Shown here: piece by piece, positions 31,918 through 40,801 of the stretch
How positions within the stretch are numbered: position 1 is the first letter of the stretch
Layout of the letters: the number at the start of each line of letters is the position of its first letter
DNA from: Amycolatopsis benzoatilytica AK 16/65
GTDB lineage: Bacteria; Actinomycetota; Actinomycetes; Mycobacteriales; Pseudonocardiaceae
NCBI RefSeq assembly: GCF_000383915.1
Contig: NZ_KB912942.1
Location: 2,454,561 to 2,518,560 of the forward strand
Length of the DNA: 64,000 bases
Reading direction: 5' to 3'
The notes under the pieces: model-generated
What the model was told of the DNA's origin: nothing
Databases searched by the model: none
The model's input: the letters and a program-made list of their open reading frames with translations, nothing else
Position numbers and translations under genes: made by a program

Positions 31918-32633
31918 TTTCCGCAGCCCAGCCGGGCCGCGAGGTCGGACGCGGACGTGGCGGCGAGGTCGCAGACTGCGTCGGCGGCCCGGTCGGCTTC
32001 GCGGTCGGGGCCCTTCTCCGCCGGACGTTCCAGAAACGCGGTGCGCAGCCCGGCTGCCCGTGCTCCGTCGAGGTCCCAGCTGTGCGCGGCGACCATCAGC
32101 ACCTCGTGCGGAGCGACGTCCAGCAGCCTCGCGGTGGTCTGGTATGGCGCCGGATCCGGCTTGTACCGGCCGGCGAGTTCGGCGGACGCGATCGCGTCGA
32201 AGGTCAGCCCGGCGTGCTTCACCAGGTTGACCAGCAAAGCGAAGCCTCCGTTCGACAACGCGACCACGAGGTAGCGGGAGCGCAGGCGAGTGAGCAGCTC
32301 CGCGCTGTCCGGCCAGGCAGGGAGCCGATGCCAGGCCCGCACCAGGTGCGCGCGGTCGGATTCGCTCACCGCGTCCGCCACGCGGTGTTCGGAGAGGAGG
32401 GCGTCCAGTGATTCGCGGTGCAGCGTGTCGAGGTAGACCCACTCCCGCTCGGCGTTGTTGACCCGAGCCATGGCGGGCAGGTAGCGGTCGCGCCAGGCGT
32501 CGGCGAACGCGGCTGGGTCGAGGTCGATCCGGAGGCGGGCGAAGACCTCGCCGACCTGCGAGGTGATCCCGGTGTGCCAGTCCACGACGGTGCCGAAGAT
32601 GTCGAACGCCACCACGCGCACGTCGTCGAGCAT
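31914..32633 (-). CDS. haloacid dehalogenase type II (HAD hydrolase)
   Basis: A 239-residue HAD-superfamily hydrolase of the 2-haloacid dehalogenase group. Seen: motif I VVAFDIFGTVVDW (nucleophile Asp10), motif II VALSNGG, the KPDPAPY lysine motif and motif IV-like MVAAHSWDLDGARAAG. The typical third/fourth-motif pattern with HSWD matches L-2-haloacid dehalogenases; halogenated substrates are not proven. GGAGGGAC precedes ATG 32633. Confidence 0.9.
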   Translation of the reverse strand: MLDDVRVVAFDIFGTVVDWHTGITSQVGEVFARLRIDLDPAAFADAWRDRYLPAMARVNNAEREWVYLDTLHRESLDALLSEHRVADAVSESDRAHLVRAWHRLPAWPDSAELLTRLRSRYLVVALSNGGFALLVNLVKHAGLTFDAIASAELAGRYKPDPAPYQTTARLLDVAPHEVLMVAAHSWDLDGARAAGLRTAFLERPAEKGPDREADRAADAVCDLAATSASDLAARLGCGN

Positions 32634-32777
32634 GTCGCTGTCCCTCCGCCTTGCCCGAAGGCTCAGCACGGGCGGCTCCCGCGCTTGTACGCCGCATCCG
32701 GGACTCGCCCTGCATCCTGACGCGGCGTGGCAGCGACCGCAGCACGGCCGCGGATCCGGGCCGCTTCGCGTCCGCGC

Positions 32778-33524
32778 TCAGGTCTCGGCGAACGGCTCGG
32801 TGCACAACGTGCACGTGATCGGTCCGAGCTCGAGGATCGACCGGGCCGCCCGGATCCGGCGCGGCGGTTCGCACCGGCAGATCGCGGCCACGTAGTTCGG
32901 GCCGCCGCGGTGCGCGCCGCGCCCGTCGACCGGGGCGATCACCACCGGCGGCGCCAGCGGCTCGGGAAGTTCGCCTTCGGGCGCGTCAGGATCGTCCGGC
33001 GGCGCCGCGACCGCGCGCCGCGCGACTTCCTGCTCGGTGTGGCGCCACACGGTCAGCGCGGCTTCGAGCTGGGCCATCTCGTGCTGGTAGGCGTCCAGGG
33101 TTGCCGGAAGAGCGGTGGTCGCGGACCAGCCGATCCGGTCGGCTTGCTCGGCCCGCACGCCCAGCTCCGCGGCGAGCGCGGCGAAGCGTTTGTTGTGGTA
33201 GCGGCCGTCGCTGACGTCCACGATGTCGCGGGTGGCGGCGAGCCCGTGAGCGGCTTCGTGCAGCGTGGTGGAGAGAATCTCGGCGGCGCCGCGGCGCAGT
33301 CCTTCCGCGCCGAGGAAGAACTCGGCGCGCGGCTCGACGCCGTCGCCGACGTGCCAGCGCGAACGGGCGAAGTGGCCGTGGATCTCGGTGGTCGTGCCCA
33401 TCGTGCCGGAGGCCAGCACCAGGATCGCGTCCGGAACGTCTGGATGGCGGCGGCGGATTTCGGCCCAGAGCTGTTCCATCGCGTGCATCACGCGGGTCGT
33501 GGGGCCAAGCCCGCCGGCGGTCAT
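32778..33524 (-). CDS. SprT-like putative zinc metalloprotein
   Basis: A 248-residue protein with an HExxH zinc motif, STTLHEAAHGLAATRDI (His89, Glu90, His93), followed by SDGRYHNKRF that could give a third His ligand. The C-terminus has a zinc-ribbon-like CRCEPP...CTLC. This layout matches the SprT-like family. SprT-like proteins include DNA-protein crosslink proteases, but the actinobacterial group is uncharacterised. It is 30 bp after the TetR stop on the same strand. Confidence 0.72.
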   Translation of the reverse strand: MTAGGLGPTTRVMHAMEQLWAEIRRRHPDVPDAILVLASGTMGTTTEIHGHFARSRWHVGDGVEPRAEFFLGAEGLRRGAAEILSTTLHEAAHGLAATRDIVDVSDGRYHNKRFAALAAELGVRAEQADRIGWSATTALPATLDAYQHEMAQLEAALTVWRHTEQEVARRAVAAPPDDPDAPEGELPEPLAPPVVIAPVDGRGAHRGGPNYVAAICRCEPPRRIRAARSILELGPITCTLCTEPFAET

Positions 33525-33554
33525 GGTCTTATCTTGCCGCTTAAGCGGGAACTG

Positions 33555-34238
33555 TCACCGGGTGAGCCCGGCGAGCACTCGTTCGAGGCCGGTCGCGAAG
33601 ACGGTGTCCGCGTCCGGATGCTCGGCTTCGTAGACGGTGCGGGCGAGGGTGGGGTAGCGGCCGGTGGCGAACATTCGCACCAGGTACGGACCGGAGGCGC
33701 GCTGCCAGGCTTCCTCGTCCAGGCCGGTGTCGCTCGCGAGCCGCCGTTCGCGCAGTTCGCTGCGGACCGCGCCGGCGACGTAAGCGTGCACGGTGGACAC
33801 GGTGATCATGGCGTCCTCGACCCCGGCCTCGCCGATCGCTGCGGCGAGCGAAGCTTCCAGGTGCGCCAGGGCGTTCGGGCCGAGGCCGGGCCGGCCGCCG
33901 ATGAGGTCGGCGAACCAGGGGTGCCGGTGTGCGGCCGTGCGGGTGCCGTGCGCGAGGGCGCGCAGGGCGGCGAGGCGTTCGGTGTCCGGGTCCGGAAGCG
34001 GGATTTCGCCGTAGACCGCGTCGGCCATCAGGTCGAGCAGTTCCTCTTTGGTGTCGAGGTAGCCGTACAGCCGCATCGGTCCGGCGCCGAGCGCGGCGGC
34101 GACCTTGCGCAGCGAAACCGCCTCCAGCCCGCCGGAGTCGGCGAGCTCGCAGGCGGTCTCGACGATGCGGGCGCGGCTCAGCGGCGCGGGGGTCGCCCGG
34201 GCCGGCGGTTCGGGCCGTTCCCACACCAGTTCGTCCAT
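33555..34238 (-). CDS. TetR family regulator of the TetX-like monooxygenase
   Basis: A 227-residue TetR repressor (LSRARIVETACELADSGG; VAAALGAGPMRLYGYLDTKE; TetR_C with HPWFADLIGGRPGLGP). Start at ATG 34238 with GGGAGCGAGC. It is divergent from the FAD monooxygenase gene with two identical operator copies between them, so it almost certainly controls it. The same TetR_C type occurs at 42189. Confidence 0.9.
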   Translation of the reverse strand: MDELVWERPEPPARATPAPLSRARIVETACELADSGGLEAVSLRKVAAALGAGPMRLYGYLDTKEELLDLMADAVYGEIPLPDPDTERLAALRALAHGTRTAAHRHPWFADLIGGRPGLGPNALAHLEASLAAAIGEAGVEDAMITVSTVHAYVAGAVRSELRERRLASDTGLDEEAWQRASGPYLVRMFATGRYPTLARTVYEAEHPDADTVFATGLERVLAGLTR

Positions 34239-34277
34239 GCTCGCTCCCTTTTTCGGGCGACAGTACCGCTCGCCGTT

Positions 34278-34310
34278 CGATACAGTGTATTCGATCAATA
34301 CAGTGTATCG
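34278..34310. promoter_or_regulatory. double TetR operator
   Basis: Two identical 11-bp near-palindromes ATACAGTGTAT (34280-34290 and 34298-34308) separated by TCGATCA; the whole block is symmetric, flanked by CG on both sides. Only 12 bp from the monooxygenase start. Confidence 0.82.
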
Positions 34311-34320
34311 GAGGGTTGGC

Positions 34321-35442
34321 ATGCGGATTGTCATAGCTGGCGGCGGGCTCGGCGGGCTCACCTGCGCGCGCGTGTTGCGGGTGCACGGCATCGAGGCGAT
34401 CGTCTGCGAGCGCGACGCGGGTCCGGCGGCACGGGTCCAAGGGGGAACGCTGGACTTGACAGTGGAGGGCGGCCAGTGGGCACTGCGCGAAGCCGGGCTG
34501 GTGGCCGGTTACCGCGCGATCGCCCGCCCGGAGGGCCAGGACATGGTCCTGTACGACTCCGGCGGAACCCTGCTGCGGCGCGAGGTCGCGCGCGAAGACG
34601 ACTGGGCCCGGCCGGAGGCAGACCGGCCGGCGCTGCGGAAGCTCCTGCTGGACGCGTTGCCTGCGGGCGCGGTCGGCTGGGGGCAGGCGGTGACCGGCGC
34701 GGTGCCGTTGGGCGACGGGCGGCACCGGGTCTCTCTCGCTGGCGGCGAGACGATCGAGTGTGATCTCCTCGTCGGCGCGGACGGCGGCCGGTCGAGGATC
34801 CGGCCGCTGCTCACCGGCGCGGAACCGGCGCACGCCGGCGCGAACGGGGTGGAGCTGGTGATCCACGACGCGGACCGGGCGCATCCGGCGGCGTCGGCGC
34901 TGGTCGGGCGGGGCAGTTTCTCCGCGCTGGGCGACCAGCGGACGCTTTCCGCGCAGCGCAACGGGGACGGCACGATCCGGGTGCACGCCATGCTGCGCGG
35001 TGCCGCGGACTGGGCGGAGACGTCAGGGATCCCGTTCGACGACCCGGACCGCGCCCGCGTCGCGCTGAAGGACTGGTACGCGGGCTGGCCTGAGGAGTTC
35101 ACGGCGCTGCTGGACGCGACGTCCGGACCGGTGTCGGTGATCCAGTTGACCGCGCTGCCGGTCGGGCTGCGCTGGGAGCACGTCCTGGGCGTGACGCTGA
35201 TCGGCGACGCGGCGCACCTGATGTCGCCGTTCGCCGGGCAGGGCGCGAACCTGGCGATGCGCGACGGCGCAGAGCTCGCGTTGACGCTGGCCGAGGGCGG
35301 CGACGTGCGGAAGTTCGAGGACGCGATGTGGGAGCGGGCGGAGCCGTGGGCGCGGATGTCGGCGGAGAACCTGGAGTTGTTCTTGTCCGACGGCGCAGGC
35401 GAGAAGGTGCGGGACCTGTTCGCTTCGATGGCCGGGGAGTGA
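34321..35442 (+). CDS. FAD-dependent monooxygenase, TetX-like
   Basis: A 373-residue class A flavin monooxygenase. Seen: Rossmann VIAGGGLGGLTCARVL, the GGTLDL turn that is characteristic of TetX-type tetracycline monooxygenases, ADGGRSRIRP (DG motif) and LIGDAAHLMSPFAGQGANLA (FAD ribityl site). Family members hydroxylate aromatic or polyketide substrates. Tetracycline inactivation is possible but unproven. Expression is probably repressed by the divergent TetR and released by a ligand, perhaps the substrate. Confidence 0.88.
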   Translation: MRIVIAGGGLGGLTCARVLRVHGIEAIVCERDAGPAARVQGGTLDLTVEGGQWALREAGLVAGYRAIARPEGQDMVLYDSGGTLLRREVAREDDWARPEADRPALRKLLLDALPAGAVGWGQAVTGAVPLGDGRHRVSLAGGETIECDLLVGADGGRSRIRPLLTGAEPAHAGANGVELVIHDADRAHPAASALVGRGSFSALGDQRTLSAQRNGDGTIRVHAMLRGAADWAETSGIPFDDPDRARVALKDWYAGWPEEFTALLDATSGPVSVIQLTALPVGLRWEHVLGVTLIGDAAHLMSPFAGQGANLAMRDGAELALTLAEGGDVRKFEDAMWERAEPWARMSAENLELFLSDGAGEKVRDLFASMAGE

Positions 35443-35446
35443 CGGG

Positions 35447-36073
35447 TCAGAGTGCGTTGTCGGCGGCGAGCACGCCCGCGAGGACGAGAAAGCACACACC
35501 GGACCCGGCGTCGATGCGGCGCTGCGCCTTGGCGCGGATCCCGGCCGTGCCGAGGCCCCTGCCCACTGCGAGGTAGCCGAACCCGACCACCAGCTCCACC
35601 AGCAGGTACGCGGAACCCAGTTCGGCGAGCGCGAGCTGCGTGCCCGGGCCGGTGACGGTGCTGAACTGCGGCAGCAGAGCGGCGAACAGCAGCAGTGCTT
35701 TGGGGTTGCTGAGCGCAACGCCGAACTCGCCGACGGCGAGCGAGCGCCAGCCCTTGCGTGGCTGTTCGACGGCCGCGGGCCGCGCGCCGTCCCGGCGGAG
35801 ACGGAGCAGGCTGCTGATCCCGAGCCACAGCAGGTAGGCCGCGCCTGCCCACTTGAGCACGGTCATCACCGTCGCCGAGGACGCGATGACCGCGCCGAGC
35901 CCGGCGGCGACGAGGCCGACCAGCACAACGAACGCGACAAGCCGTCCCGCGATGCCGGCGAGCGCGTATCCGAAGCCGTAGCGGGCGGCGTTTCGCAGGC
36001 CCAGGAGCTGGTTCGCGCCGGGGACCAGGGAAATGACGAAAGCGGCCGGGAAGAAGCCGATCCAGTTGATCAC
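35447..36073 (-). CDS. LysE family translocator
   Basis: A 208-residue six-helix exporter of the LysE/RhtB family: FFPAAFVISLVPGANQLLGL at the N-terminus carries the family's PGPN-like turn as PGAN, with further helices to the C-terminus. It exports amino acids or related small molecules. GTG start at 36073. It lies 67 bp after the AraC-family gene on the same strand and may be regulated by it. Confidence 0.9.
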   Translation of the reverse strand: MINWIGFFPAAFVISLVPGANQLLGLRNAARYGFGYALAGIAGRLVAFVVLVGLVAAGLGAVIASSATVMTVLKWAGAAYLLWLGISSLLRLRRDGARPAAVEQPRKGWRSLAVGEFGVALSNPKALLLFAALLPQFSTVTGPGTQLALAELGSAYLLVELVVGFGYLAVGRGLGTAGIRAKAQRRIDAGSGVCFLVLAGVLAADNAL

Positions 36074-36140
36074 GGAGGTGCCTCGCGACGTGCCGATGGG
36101 AACCGTTCTCCGACGTTAACCCGCCGCGCTCCGGAAGCGG

Positions 36141-37070
36141 TCAGGCAGGTTCCCGGAGCCGGTAGTGCTGCGGGCTGCGGCCGTACTCGCGTTTGAAGGC
36201 GGCGCTGAGCGCGAACGGGCTGCGGTATCCGACCTGGCGGGCGATCGCCGCGAGCGTCGCGTCCGGTTCTTGGCGCAGCAGGTCGGCGGCGAGGGCGAGC
36301 CGCCAGGCCGAGAGGTAGGTCATCGGGGGTTCGCCGACCGCGTCGGTGAACCGGCGGGCGAGCGCGGCGCGGGAGACGCCGGTGGCGGTGGCGAGCCCGG
36401 CGACGGTCCACGGGTGTTCGGGCTGGTCCTGCAGCAGCCGGAGGGCGTGGCCGGCGACGGGGTCGCGGTGCGCGCGGTACCAGGCGGGCGCGGCGGGACG
36501 GCCGAGCCAGTCGCGCAGGACGCGGACGAGCAGCAGGTCGAGCAGACGGTCGAGAACGGCTTCCTGCCCGGGGACGTCGCGCTCGATCTCTTCGGCCAGG
36601 AGCGCGACCAGCGGATCGTCCGCGGTCTCGGCGGTGACGACGGCGGGCAGCGCCGCGAGCAGCCGCCGGGAGACCTCGCCGACGGTCGGGTAGGTGCCGG
36701 TGAGCAGCACGGTCGGGCCGTCGGCGGCCGAACCCCAGGTGCGGACGCCGAGTTCGGTCAGGTCGGCGAGGTGCCCGCCGTCCGGCGTGACGCAGACCTG
36801 GCCGGGCTGGATCACCGCCTGCGGCGGAGTGGCCGGGTCGTCGGCGACCAGATACGCGTCGGGCCCTCGGACGACCGCGACGTCGCCGGCGCCGAGCCGC
36901 ACCGGCGCATCCGCGTCGGGCGCGAGCCAGGCATCGCCGCGGACGACGGCAACCACGGTGAGCGGCGCTCCGTCCTCGATCCGCAGCGACCACGGCGGGC
37001 GCAGCACGGACCTCAGCAGGAATGCGCCGTGCGCGCGGGGGCCTTCGAGCAACGCGGTGAGCGGGTCCAC
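36141..37070 (-). CDS. AraC family regulator with cupin N-terminus
   Basis: A 309-residue regulator. The N-terminal half is a cupin_6-type sensor domain (LLEGPRAHGAFLLRSVL, PPWSLRIEDGAPLTVVAV). The last 100 residues hold two HTHs (WTVAGLATATGVSRAALARR and ATLAAIARQVGYRSPFALSA). GTG 37070 gives the usual VDPLTALLEGPRA start; a TTG at 37094 is also in frame. Likely activator of an adjacent transporter or enzyme gene. Confidence 0.88.
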   Translation of the reverse strand: MDPLTALLEGPRAHGAFLLRSVLRPPWSLRIEDGAPLTVVAVVRGDAWLAPDADAPVRLGAGDVAVVRGPDAYLVADDPATPPQAVIQPGQVCVTPDGGHLADLTELGVRTWGSAADGPTVLLTGTYPTVGEVSRRLLAALPAVVTAETADDPLVALLAEEIERDVPGQEAVLDRLLDLLLVRVLRDWLGRPAAPAWYRAHRDPVAGHALRLLQDQPEHPWTVAGLATATGVSRAALARRFTDAVGEPPMTYLSAWRLALAADLLRQEPDATLAAIARQVGYRSPFALSAAFKREYGRSPQHYRLREPA

Positions 37071-37159
37071 CCGGCCGAGATTAGCGGCGGGCAAGGAAAA
37101 TTCGGGCGAGCTCCGGCTCCGGCCCGGGCTAGGGTGGCCGCCGGCGAGGGGAGCGACCG

Positions 37160-37669
37160 ATGCACGACGCGGAAAGACGGGCGGTTTCGGTGACGATCGG
37201 CCGCGAGCACGGCAACCGGCTAGTGATTTCCGTGCTGGGCCGGATGCACGGCCAGGCGACCGATTTCTGGGACGGCAACTGGCTTTTGAGCCCGATCGAA
37301 GTCTTCGCTGGCGGGTTCTCCGGGCGGGTGCCGGCCGGGTTGCGGACCGACGAGCTGCAGTCGTTCCGGGAGGAGCTGGAGAATGCGCACGAGGACTTCG
37401 GCGGGGTCGCGCGGCTGACTTCGATGGAAGAGTGGCTGGAACTGACCGTCACCGTGGAGAAGTCCGGCCGGGTGGAAATCGAAGGCGCCGTCGCGGACGG
37501 CGAGGGGCTAGGGAACGATGGGACCGGAAACCGGCTGTCGTTCCGCATCGACGGGCTGGACCAGTCCGAGGTACCCGCGATCATCGACGGGCTGTCGGCG
37601 ATCGAGGACGCGTTTCCGGTGCTGGGCGCGCCGCGCGCCAGGAACGGCCTCTTCGGCCGGAAAGGCTGA
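37160..37669 (+). CDS. WapI-like immunity protein
   Basis: A 169-residue protein with the pattern seen in WapI-family immunity proteins: ATDFWDGNWLLSPIEVFAGG, a central LRTDELQSFREELE, LTSMEEWLELTVTVE and GTGNRLSFRIDGLDQSEVP. WapI neutralises the CdiA-type toxin WapA in Bacillus, but no toxin gene adjoins, so it may be an orphan immunity gene or have another role. Confidence 0.7.
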   Translation: MHDAERRAVSVTIGREHGNRLVISVLGRMHGQATDFWDGNWLLSPIEVFAGGFSGRVPAGLRTDELQSFREELENAHEDFGGVARLTSMEEWLELTVTVEKSGRVEIEGAVADGEGLGNDGTGNRLSFRIDGLDQSEVPAIIDGLSAIEDAFPVLGAPRARNGLFGRKG

Positions 37670-37690
37670 CGCGGCAGCCGTTTTGCCGGG

Positions 37691-38539
37691 TCAGCACCGG
37701 GTCAGCATCGCTGCGACGATTTCCGCGGTCGCGGCGTCCGGGATCGCGCTCGCCGCATCTTCCAGGATGTGCAACCGGGCGCCGGGGATCTCGCGGGCGA
37801 GCGCTTCGCCGTTGCCGAGCGGGAAGAACGCGTCGCGGCGGCCGTGCACCACGAGAGCCGGGACGGCGAGGTCAGGGAGGCGTTCGCGCCAGCGCGGGGC
37901 GCAGTCGAGTTTCGCGAACACCAGTCCGAGCTGGTTGGCCATCTGCACCGACGGTTCCCGGCTGGGAGTGCGGTCGAAGATCCGGCCGGCGGTTTCGCGG
38001 GCGGCGTCTGGGTCGTTGCCGATCGCGATCGCCGCGGCGGCGGCGCGTTCGGTCACCGCGCTGCGATCCGACCAGTCCGGCATCTGCACGGCGAACAGGT
38101 TCTGCATCGCTGACCGGTGGTGGTCGGGCAGGTCGGCGTCGACCGGGCCGGGTGCGACCGGGCGGGTGCCGACGAGGGTGAGCGCGGAGAACGCCTCCGG
38201 GTGGTCGAGCGCGGCGACCTGTGCGACGAACCCGCCGACCCCGATGCCCGCCAGGTGCGCGGGCCGGTGGTCGAGACGGCGAGCCAGCGCGGCGGCGTCG
38301 GCGGCGAGGTCACGCAGGGTGTAGCCGGGCTTGTCCGGGTTCAAGGTGGTCGAGGCGCCCGCGTCGCGCAGGTCGTAGCGGACGACATGCCGTCCGCCTC
38401 GGGCCAATGCGGCACACAGCGCGTCGGGCCAGGACAGCATGGTCACGGCGCCGGCGAGCAGCACGAGCGGGTCGGCGGGATCGCCGAAGTGCTCGACGCC
38501 GAGTTCGAGGTCGTCGGCAAGACGGACGGTGGACGGCAC
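37691..38539 (-). CDS. alpha/beta-hydrolase fold protein lacking catalytic residues
   Basis: A 282-residue protein of the alpha/beta-hydrolase fold (VEHFGDPADPLVLLAGAVT; VVRYDLRDAGASTTLNPDKP; VPALVVHGRRDAFFPL). The nucleophile elbow, normally GxSxGG, reads GIGVGG, with Gly in place of Ser, and the expected C-terminal GH reads EDAASAIPDA without His. The acid in RRDAFFP remains. It is therefore probably not a hydrolase in the usual sense. GTG 38539 has an excellent CGGAGGTCCC; a longer ATG frame begins at 38572. Confidence 0.8.
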   Translation of the reverse strand: MPSTVRLADDLELGVEHFGDPADPLVLLAGAVTMLSWPDALCAALARGGRHVVRYDLRDAGASTTLNPDKPGYTLRDLAADAAALARRLDHRPAHLAGIGVGGFVAQVAALDHPEAFSALTLVGTRPVAPGPVDADLPDHHRSAMQNLFAVQMPDWSDRSAVTERAAAAAIAIGNDPDAARETAGRIFDRTPSREPSVQMANQLGLVFAKLDCAPRWRERLPDLAVPALVVHGRRDAFFPLGNGEALAREIPGARLHILEDAASAIPDAATAEIVAAMLTRC

Positions 38540-38649
38540 AGGGACCTCCGGTGAGACGATCGCGCATGACATCGAGCGGACAGCCGATGGATCGTCCAGG
38601 GCTGGCTGGGTTGAATGAATTCCGTTCCCGACGGACGGAAGGCCGGGCG

Positions 38650-39126
38650 ATGGTGTTGGCGTCGAAGGTGGTTCTGATGGCGGCGCTGGTCGCGGCCGGG
38701 CTGATCGCGGGGGTGTTCTACGCGTACACGGTGTCGGTGATGCCCGGCCTGTCCCGCGCCGACGACCACACGTTCGTGATCGCGATGCGCGAGATCAACG
38801 CCGCGATCCAGAACGTCTGGTTCATGCTGTCGTTCCTGGGTGCGCCGCTGCTCGCGGTCGCAGCCGTGGTCCTGCACTGCACGAGCGACGCGCACGGCGG
38901 GTTGCCCTGGCTCGTCGCCGGCAGCGTCCTTCTGGTGGCGACGCTCGCGGTGACCGGCGCGGTCAACGTGCCGATGAACAACGCCCTCGACCAGGCCACC
39001 GCCGACCTCGCGGTGCTGCGTGCCCGGTTCGAGAAGCCGTGGGTGCGGTGGAACACGGCGCGGACGGTGTTGTCGGTGGCCGGATTCGGTTGTCTCGTCG
39101 GTGCGTTGGCGAACCGGGGCGCGTGA
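38650..39126 (+). CDS. DUF1772 (anthrone oxygenase-like) membrane protein
   Basis: A 158-residue, four-helix membrane protein of the DUF1772 family: LMAALVAAGLIAGVFYAYTV, PGLSRADDHTFVIAMREIN, NVPMNNALDQ and WVRWNTARTVLSVAGFG. Fungal relatives include anthrone oxygenases, but bacterial members are uncharacterised. ATG 38650. The conserved NVPxNN segment is intact. Confidence 0.88.
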   Translation: MVLASKVVLMAALVAAGLIAGVFYAYTVSVMPGLSRADDHTFVIAMREINAAIQNVWFMLSFLGAPLLAVAAVVLHCTSDAHGGLPWLVAGSVLLVATLAVTGAVNVPMNNALDQATADLAVLRARFEKPWVRWNTARTVLSVAGFGCLVGALANRGA

Positions 39127-39144
39127 CCCCGGCCCGCCGGCGGG

Positions 39145-39633
39145 TCAGTCGGCGAGCCGGAAGCAGAGGTCGGTGTCCCAGTTGTTCGGGTCCGGCTCGA
39201 TCTGCGGGTGCGTGCGGTAGATCTCCAGCCGGGCGGCCCAGTGCTCGCCGTCGGGCTCGACGGCGCGGTCCCAGCGCACGCCCTCCTTCTCGCCCCAGGC
39301 GAGCAGATCGGCGGTAGCCGCGAAGAGGCCCTCGGGCGAGCCGTGGTGGGTGGCCTGCGCGTATTTCCCGGCGGGCAGCACAGCGTTGAAGTACTCGTCG
39401 CCGAGGTCGAGCGGGTCGACGACAGGCACTCCTGCTTCGACGGTGACGGTCCGCATGTCCGTGCCGAGAACCAGGTACCGCAAGAACGGTGCGCAGGCAG
39501 GCTCGAGGCCGCGTTCGGCGAGTTCGCCGATGATCGCGGCGATCCGGTGCGCTACGTCGGCCATTCCGTCGAAGGCGACCGTCGCGCGGTAGCCGACGTA
39601 GCGCTGTTCGCTTCTGTCCACAATGGTGGGCAT
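39145..39633 (-). CDS. GyrI-like/effector-binding domain protein
   Basis: A 162-residue protein beginning MPTIVDRSEQRYVGYRATVA, a GyrI-like small-molecule-binding fold with the usual RYVGYRATV first strand, and LLAWGEKEGVRWDRAVEPDG. The domain is found alone or as the ligand sensor of MerR-type regulators. Last gene of the sigma factor operon (29-bp gap). Ligand unknown. Confidence 0.78.
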   Translation of the reverse strand: MPTIVDRSEQRYVGYRATVAFDGMADVAHRIAAIIGELAERGLEPACAPFLRYLVLGTDMRTVTVEAGVPVVDPLDLGDEYFNAVLPAGKYAQATHHGSPEGLFAATADLLAWGEKEGVRWDRAVEPDGEHWAARLEIYRTHPQIEPDPNNWDTDLCFRLAD

Positions 39634-39662
39634 GGGGTCCTTTCCGGGCTGGGGCGCGGGAG

Positions 39663-39986
39663 TCAGCCCAGGAGCGGGCGGACTTCGATGGTGCCGTAGG
39701 TGGCGGCGGGATGCCGGGACGCATGGCCGACCGCCTCGTCGAGATCGGCGCACTCGAGGACCGCGTATCCGCCGATCTGGTCCTTGGTTTCGGCGAACGG
39801 CCCGTCGCTGAGCAGGACGTCGCCGCCGCGGACTCGGACCGAGGTGGCGGTGCTCGGCGGATGCAGGCCGCCCCCGCCGAGCAGGATGCCGCGTTCGAGC
39901 AGGTCTTCCGACCAGCCGCCGCAGCCGAGGGCGAGCTGTTCCGGGGTGGGCTCCTCGGACCCGGCGATCATCAGCAGGTAGCGCAT
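39663..39986 (-). CDS. YCII/DGPF domain protein
   Basis: A 107-residue YCII-like protein: MRYLLMIAGSEEPTPEQL, VLLSDGPFAETKDQIGGYAV and the C-terminal TIEVRPL. The DGPF motif is intact. Genes of this family almost always accompany ECF42 sigma factors, as here, though their biochemical role is unsettled. It is 8 bp after the hydrolase stop. Confidence 0.9.
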   Translation of the reverse strand: MRYLLMIAGSEEPTPEQLALGCGGWSEDLLERGILLGGGGLHPPSTATSVRVRGGDVLLSDGPFAETKDQIGGYAVLECADLDEAVGHASRHPAATYGTIEVRPLLG

Positions 39987-39994
39987 CGGTCCTC

Positions 39995-40801
39995 CTAGTG
40001 CTGAGCGAGCGTTTCGACGAGACGGGCGGCGAAGGCCTGAGGTTGCCCGGCGAAGCCGGCGTGGTCGCCCGGGAACGTGACGGGCTCGCTGCCGAGCGCC
40101 CGGGCCAGGCCGAGCCCGGCGGTGTGCGCCGGAGTTCCGGCCGCCGCTTCGCCGACCGCGACGACGATGCGGGTGTCGGCGGCGGTGAGCGCGTCGAGGT
40201 CGGGTTCCCAGGCGCCGATGGCGGGCATCAGCGTGCCGAAGAACAGGTCGAAGTTGCCGCGCATCCGCTTGCCCTGTTCGATTTCCTCGGCAGTCGGCTG
40301 CTCCGGCGCGGGCGGGATGTCGAACCCGCTGGCGGCCATGAACGCGCCGATCGCCGCGTCGACGCCGCGCTCGCGGTGGATCGCCGGAATGTCCGGGAAG
40401 TCGGCCAGGAGATCGCCGAGGTAGCGGCTGACCGGTGGTTCGTGCGCGATCAGCGTGCGCACCGCGCCCGGGTAGCGCACGGTGTGCTCCAGCATGGTGA
40501 TCGCGCCGCCGCTGTTGGCCAGCACCGAGACCGGCCCGGCGTCCAGTTCGGTCAGCAGCCGGTGCACGTCCTCGGCGTGGTCGCCGACCGGGTCGTCGCC
40601 GGGCTCGCCGGTGATCGGGCTGCGCGAGATCCCGCGCGGGTCGAACGTGACGACGGTGTGCCGGTCGGTCAGCCGGGGGCGCAGCGCGGCGAATCCGGTG
40701 GCATCGGCCGGGCCGCCGGGCACGAGCAGCAGCAGCGGCCCTGCTCCCGCGACGTCGTAGGCGATTTCCGCACCGGGCACGCGGAGGGTCTTGGTGATCA
40801 T
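39995..40801 (-). CDS. alpha/beta hydrolase in ECF42 operon
   Basis: A 268-residue hydrolase: LLLLVPGGPADATGF (oxyanion turn), VVTFDPRGISRSP, nucleophile elbow VLANSGGAITMLE and the His in FPGDHAGFAGQP. It begins at an ATGA overlap with the sigma factor stop. It sits between the sigma factor and the DGPF gene, an insertion in the usual two-gene arrangement. Substrate unknown. Confidence 0.88.
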   Translation of the reverse strand: MITKTLRVPGAEIAYDVAGAGPLLLLVPGGPADATGFAALRPRLTDRHTVVTFDPRGISRSPITGEPGDDPVGDHAEDVHRLLTELDAGPVSVLANSGGAITMLEHTVRYPGAVRTLIAHEPPVSRYLGDLLADFPDIPAIHRERGVDAAIGAFMAASGFDIPPAPEQPTAEEIEQGKRMRGNFDLFFGTLMPAIGAWEPDLDALTAADTRIVVAVGEAAAGTPAHTAGLGLARALGSEPVTFPGDHAGFAGQPQAFAARLVETLAQH

